This document shows positions 59,263 through 64,000 of a DNA stretch of 64,000 nucleotides, piece by piece. How positions within the stretch are numbered: position 1 is the stretch's first letter; each line of letters begins with the position of its first letter. Position numbers and translations under genes: made by a program. Under the pieces are notes generated by a model. It did not search any database. It saw only the letters and a program-made list of their open reading frames with translations, and was not told the origin of the DNA. Source of the DNA: Coriaria nepalensis (taxonomy: Eukaryota > Streptophyta > Magnoliopsida > Cucurbitales > Coriariaceae); assembly GCA_027186245.1 (NCBI GenBank), contig CP114483.1:1808001-1872000 (forward strand), given 5' to 3'.

Positions 59263-60512
59263 ATGGCTTTCTATTCCGTGCTTCGCAGAGCTTCCTCTTC
59301 CTTGCTTCCCCTCGCTTTCCGCTCCGTCGGATCCTCCAGAGCCTACCATGGCGTAATCTCCTCTGTTCTAGCTGTTGGAAAACGACAACTCCGTCAGGAT
59401 CTCAGTCCTGGAAGCTTCTTCCCATCGCCACGATTCTCTACGGCTACGGATTCCGAATTGAGCTCCGATGATAGTCTTATTCGAGTTCTCCAATCCGAGA
59501 TCGAATGCGCCGAGGGAGATGATCTTCCCGTAAGTTCTCTTTGGCTGCTGAACTTGGTTCCTAATTTCTGATATTTGATTATTAGAATCACCAGAAAGTG
59601 GTTGGTTGCTGTTGTTATTAGAATGCTTTTGAATTTGAAGAGTGCGATTCGTGTGTTTGTTTGTTAGATAGGTTCTGTAGACGTCCAGTGTATTCTATTT
59701 GAAAAGCATCTGTGAATTTCTTAGACAATGAAGATTCGTTTTGATAAACAGCCTATTCATATTAGCCAACACAAGCTTTATCTCACAGTGGCTTACTCAA
59801 GTATGAGTTCCATGATAGCTTTGTTATCCTGTCATGAAAATTTTGATTTTTAAAGATGGCTGTTGTGCTTTGTGTTAATCATCTCTTAATTTCAATGTTA
59901 AAGGTGAACGAGATTCCGGATGTGTTTCCATTCGAGATCGAGGACAACCCTGGTGAAAGAACTATATCGCTCAAGAGAAAGTACCAAGATGAAGTAATTA
60001 AAGTGGAAGTTGACATCCCTACTGTTGCAGCTGGAGAGAATGAGGATGAGCAAGCTGGTGATAATGATGAAGAGAAGAGCGAAGAATCAATCATTCCCCT
60101 TGTCGTGAGTGTTTCAAAAGGAAGTGGAGTGACTCTGGAATTTGGTGTCACGGCTTTCCCTGATGAGATATCCATTGATAGTTTGTCAATTAAGCATTCT
60201 GAAGAATCCAAAGATCAGCTTCTGTATGAAGGTCCAGAGTTCCAGTAAGTCTGCATGGAACAGTCTATTCTCCATTTCTTTTATGTTCTAACATTATAAA
60301 TTTTGTGTTAACTCTCTTTTCTTTTTCTTTTTTTTCTTTTTTTTTTCTGCAGTGATTTGGATGAGAACTTGCAGAAGGCCTTCCACAAGTATCTTGAGAT
60401 TCGAGGGATCAAACCAAGCACAACAAACTTCTTGCATGAGTACATGATCAGCAAGGACCGCAAAGAGTACTTGATGTGGCTGAAGAACCTAAAGAGCTTT
60501 GTCGAGAAATAG
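59263..60512 (+). CDS. Mitochondrial acidic protein MAM33 / p32 (gC1qR) family
   Basis: Three exons, 59263-59529, 59904-60244 and 60353-60512, join in frame to 255 residues. It has an N-terminal matrix-targeting peptide (Arg/Ser rich, few acids, MAFYSVLRRASSSLLPLAFR). Then comes the MAM33 domain, with PFEIEDNPGERTISLKRKY, a very acidic loop at about 145-165 (ENEDEQAGDNDEEKSEE) and the C-terminal helix block DLDENLQKAFHKYLEIRGI. Proteins of this family form doughnut-shaped trimers in the matrix and are linked to oxidative phosphorylation and mitoribosome assembly. By memory Arabidopsis At5g02050 is the positional counterpart. Its 3' flank is duplicated at 63418-63622. Confidence 0.92.
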
Positions 60513-60576
60513 ACTAGCAATCTACTAGTAATTCTTTCATTTGGTGTGCTGAGAAACCCCGAGCTCATTGTGAATG

Positions 60577-60770
60577 TCCATTAGCTAGACTTGTGGTATT
60601 GAGGAAATGTGCATGCTAAGTCGATTGAACTTCATGGAGTTTTGTCAAACTATTAAGTATCTTCAATAATTTGAATATGTAGGATAAGATTTTAATACTA
60701 GAACTCAGAATTGTTTATGCTCTTCTCGCTTTCTCCGTTTCTCATGTTTTCCATTTTGCATAATGCCATT
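60577..60770 (+). repeat. 3' flank of MAM33, copy 1 of a dispersed duplication
   Basis: Matches 63418-63622 through strings such as TTAGCTAGACTTGTGGT, TTGAGGAAATGTG, AACTATTAAG and CTTTCTCC, with scattered substitutions and small indels. It starts 65 bp after the MAM33 stop and is probably its 3' UTR. Confidence 0.85.
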
Positions 60771-61152
60771 CTTCAGAACTAATTTGGAAAATATCAGAAG
60801 ACAAGCAGTAAAAATTACCCCTGATTCTGGTGTCGGCAATAGCTGAAAGTGCATGGCTATTTGTAATTGACCTCAATTTCTTTTATTTCCCCCTTTTTTT
60901 AACTGGCAGAATTTTGTATAAATATTACACAGACAGGTTACATAGTTACAAACTACTAGACGTTTGCATAATGGGGAATCTGAAGATTCTGAACAAAACA
61001 AACTATTTAATTTTTTTACTTTAAAAGCAAATTTTCAGGCAACTGCCAGAAGAGCTGATTTAACATCATTTATCTCGCTTACTTCCAACTTTCTCGGGAC
61101 GTAAAACATCATACGTATTACAGATAGAGATTTGTTCTAAGCGGCCACGCGA

Positions 61153-62115
61153 TCAAAATTCAATATTAGAAACATCAAAAGTACCATCTATAGAAGTGGA
61201 ATCATAACTACCGTCTGTAGAAGCGAAATTCCCCGGGAGCATGCTAGATATAGTATTACTAATCGCATTAGCCGTTACATTCTGAACCACATCAACCACA
61301 AAGTCTTTAATCATATCTGATGAGTTTTTCCGACGAGGCACCACAGCATTATTTTGATTCACACTATAAAGAGACAGCCTTGCTGGGCTTACATAAGGGG
61401 TTGCAGAGTTAGGAGCAGAACCAAAATCAATTGGGCTATTAGCATAAATACAGCTAAATGGTGAGGGTGGTGGCCTTGACGGAGGTGGCGGTCCATTATC
61501 ATAGGAAAAATGATCTGGTATTCTACCCGAATGGGTATCATTAGGTGTTGGAGCAGCACCTTGACATGGATTGGGACTATTACCTGGTAGCGGAAGTGCA
61601 TGTGCTGATGCACACTTAAGATGGATATCAAGTCTACAGACACTACAGCTATAACACCAAACAGAACATTCTGTTCTGCAAACCATGCACCAGCCGGAAG
61701 ACGGCTTTTGGAACTTCAACATGTGCTCATTGTCATATGGATGTTGTAACTGTTCAGACAACTGCGCACATATTGGGTGAAGGTCAAAGTTACAAGGTCG
61801 GCACGTGTAGAAAAGTCCTCCAATTAACTCACCACATACATCACAAAGGCGTCGGGCGAAATTTGATCGGGGATTATAGAGCGGTTTAGCAGTGTTTAAG
61901 AGGGTGAGCTGGTGGTTAGGGTGCAAGAAGAAAGACATGGTGAGTGGACTGGTGGCACAACACTTGTGGAGATCAAAATCGCAGTCAATGCAGCGGTATC
62001 TGGTTTTGGATCCTGGTGTCCTGCAGCCATCACAAACGAATTCCCGGTTGTCTGAAATCAGTTTCAATGGATGGTTTGGATGAGTGAAGTGCCAGACTAG
62101 CGGTGGCAACTCCAT
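61153..62115 (-). CDS. DC1-domain (Cys/His-rich C1) protein
   Basis: An intronless 320-residue protein. Three DC1/C1-like zinc units occupy residues 1-170: H-x-HPNHPLKL with CDGCRTPG and CIDCDFDLHKCC; HPNHQLTLL with CDVCGELIGG and CRPCNFDLHPICA; and HMLKF with CMVCRTECSVWCYSC and CRLDIHLKCA. The remainder is low complexity, with a Pro-rich stretch (PPPPSRPPPSPF, about 213-224), and ends in a weakly hydrophobic Thr/Ser-rich tail. DC1 proteins are a large plant family proposed to bind diacylglycerol-like ligands or act in stress signalling; functions are mostly unknown. The region At2g37780-37820 in Arabidopsis carries several DC1 genes, which fits the synteny. Confidence 0.9.
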   Translation of the reverse strand: MELPPLVWHFTHPNHPLKLISDNREFVCDGCRTPGSKTRYRCIDCDFDLHKCCATSPLTMSFFLHPNHQLTLLNTAKPLYNPRSNFARRLCDVCGELIGGLFYTCRPCNFDLHPICAQLSEQLQHPYDNEHMLKFQKPSSGWCMVCRTECSVWCYSCSVCRLDIHLKCASAHALPLPGNSPNPCQGAAPTPNDTHSGRIPDHFSYDNGPPPPSRPPPSPFSCIYANSPIDFGSAPNSATPYVSPARLSLYSVNQNNAVVPRRKNSSDMIKDFVVDVVQNVTANAISNTISSMLPGNFASTDGSYDSTSIDGTFDVSNIEF

Positions 62116-63417
62116 TCTTTGTTTTGCTCTTGTTAATTATCCCCTTGTCTTACTGCATTATAAATAGGCCGTAGGAAAAAAAAAATTAAATCTTTATTAA
62201 TTTGACAAATGGTAGAAATACTTCATGATCATTTCCTCCCCCCTCTGCATTACTTAAGTAACTCGTATCTATTTGCTTGTCTTCGTATGACTTGCTCAAA
62301 CCAAAAACAATGTCTCGAATCTTGTTTGAACTGCGAATATGAATTGTCCTCAACTCAATAAATAAACAAATAAATGTTAGACTTTCGCTTGTTAGCTAAA
62401 TCAACGTCAACGAGTTGGCTATGGCGTCATGGCGTGTGGGCTTGGCTGTTATTCAAATTAACAAATGAGGAGTGGAGAAAATGCAATGCATCTCTACTTC
62501 ACTTGACGTCGAGACAGCTTCGGCAACATCATGACATGGTCAATGTGGCGTAGCTGCTTTGACAGTCGTGCACAAATTGGATTACGCGTCGAAATTACGA
62601 GGCTCACTAGTGTTGGAAATTTGTGTGTAATCTGTTTTTTGCCCACTGCGAATGGAAAAACAGAACACAATTTTTATGCTTGAGAAAGTTTACTGCATAA
62701 TGCAGTTTTTGTAGTATTAATAGACGTTGAAACTCATGATTATTTATGCACATTCAAAACCACACTTTGTTGCTGAAACTAAAGACTGAATTATGACGAA
62801 AATAACCTACTACAAGGACTAACTAAATTTTGGCAAAAGCAAATGAGAAAACATGCACTAAAGCATGTTTATGGCAACAAAAGCACACTGCCATTGACAC
62901 TGTCAAAACTTGCGCAAGTGCGTCTTAAACTTGCTTGAACTGAAAGATAGCCAAAAGAATACAAATTTACCGACTGACTTGAGCTTGAATAACCAAAATA
63001 AACGGCCAATTAGATCAGGGCATAACTTTCTCATGTTTGATCCGATTGTCCTCAAACAAATTCACACAAGTTTGTTTTGAGGAGATCTAACTGCCATATT
63101 GGAGTCAATACACTTTTAAGTTGTTCTTCAAAAAGTCAACCCTAAGAATTTAAATGATGATTTTAGGGAGTTGATGAAAACAATCAGGTTCTAACAACTA
63201 AGTAGTAAAGCCTGTCTATAGAGTTACGCCTACTGTTGATGTTAAGAGTTTCTTTTGATGCCAAGTGTTGCTCTTGTTAGGTACTTTGATAGTCTTTCAG
63301 TGTTTTAAGAAAGTTATAACTGTTAGTACTGTTCGTCGTACTTAATGTCCATTTTTCCAGCAACTCAAGTGTTCTTCAGTTTTCCTATTTTCACTCTCTC
63401 AAGCCCTAATTCTTACA
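62116..63417. other. Intergenic, no gene seen
   Basis: Upstream of the DC1 gene. AT-rich with no exon-like frame. Confidence 0.6.
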
Positions 63418-63622
63418 TCCATTAGCTAGACTTGTGGTCTTGAGGAAATGTGTATGCTACATTGATTGAAGTTTCATAGGGTTTTGTTTAACTATTAAGC
63501 ATCTTTAATAATTTGATTCAATAGAACAGGATTTTGGTCTAAAGATCTTTGATACAAGAACTCGAATTATTCTCTCGTCTCTTTCTCCATTGCTCACGTT
63601 TTCATTTTACATATGGCATAAA
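63418..63622 (+). repeat. Orphan copy of the MAM33 3' flank
   Basis: The second copy of 60577-60770. No MAM33 coding sequence precedes it; upstream sequence is non-coding. It looks like the last surviving piece of a tandem duplicate whose coding part has been deleted. Confidence 0.85.
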
Positions 63623-64000
63623 GGGTTGAACAACCCATCCGACTTGATCGGGTATCGGTCGGATCAGATTACATAATGCTTCGGATTGACAGGATCGAAT
63701 CAAAATGGTCCGGATGGTTGTCAGATTACCAATCCAACTCCGATCCAACTTTCTTTTTTTTTTTTAAGGTTCATTTTATTTTTGTATTTAGTGGATAGTA
63801 TTAAATATAGGAAATTTAAAAAAAAAGTATGAAGTAATAAATATAATTAATGGAGAATTGATTTTTTTTTTAAATAAAAAATTATTTTTAGAAATAATTA
63901 ACGTAAAAGTCAAAAGTCAATATTCATTTCAGAAAAATTAATAAAAAATTAATTAAATAAAATACTTGAAATGAAAGAAACTTTATTCATTGATAACCAA
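63623..64000. other. AT-rich end of window
   Basis: No gene seen. It has an irregular GGAT/CCGATC-rich stretch at 63640-63750 and homopolymer runs. Confidence 0.5.

Noticed and set aside
1..64000. CRISPR arrays, tRNA or rRNA genes, prophage or bacterial operons
   Set aside because: No regularly spaced repeats, no cloverleaf or rRNA core seen, and all genes have plant introns or plant families.

Overview
The window is nuclear DNA from a eudicot plant. The genes have GT-AG introns, AT-rich intergenic DNA, plant-only families (L-type lectin kinase, WAK-like kinase, laccase, DC1, QALGGH zinc fingers) and Ty1/copia and Ty3/gypsy elements. The sequence alone does not fix the species. No prokaryotic system, CRISPR array, tRNA or rRNA was recognised. 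Exon coordinates were read by eye from reading frames and splice sites.

Region by region. (1) 1-6.7 kb: a copia integrase fragment, then a dead laccase gene on the minus strand split in an exon by a 3.9 kb copia element with a near-perfect 5-bp target duplication. (2) 7.5-8.8 kb: intact PCS1-type aspartic protease. (3) 8.9-12.8 kb: AT-rich DNA without genes. (4) 12.8-20.8 kb: intact FIP (thylakoid zinc-finger protein), then three decayed genes (FES1-type Hsp70 exchange factor, thaumatin-like protein, CYCD7-like cyclin), then intact GID4. (5) 21.6-23.6 kb: lectin receptor kinase with one 1-nt frameshift. (6) 24.3-30.2 kb: eroded gypsy remnant and non-coding AT-rich DNA. (7) 30.6-39.3 kb: four minus-strand genes, namely DUF3475/DUF668, DUF604 glycosyltransferase and two single-finger C2H2/EAR repressors. 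(8) 41.8-50.2 kb: plus-strand RCC1-repeat gene, an 81-residue protein and a WAKL20-type kinase. (9) 50.4-58.8 kb: tandem aldo-keto reductases; the first is dead and split by a 4.7 kb copia element with a perfect 5-bp target duplication, the second is intact. (10) 59.2-64 kb: MAM33/p32 mitochondrial protein, a DC1 protein, and a second copy of the MAM33 downstream region.

Gene order matches, from memory, parts of three Arabidopsis blocks (At5g02050-02190, At2g37680-37820, At3g53800-53840). The window therefore looks like one relatively complete copy of an ancestral block that Arabidopsis kept in pieces after polyploidy. Six genes here show disabling changes, so fractionation also seems active in this genome. 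The genes do not form one pathway. Shared themes are surface sensing (LecRK, WAKL), protein quality control (FES1, GID4, FIP), detoxification (AKR) and transcriptional repression (two EAR zinc fingers). I found no convincing new biological system. The best observations are the two exon insertions by copia elements, the cluster of decaying genes, and two orphan duplicated gene 3' ends.
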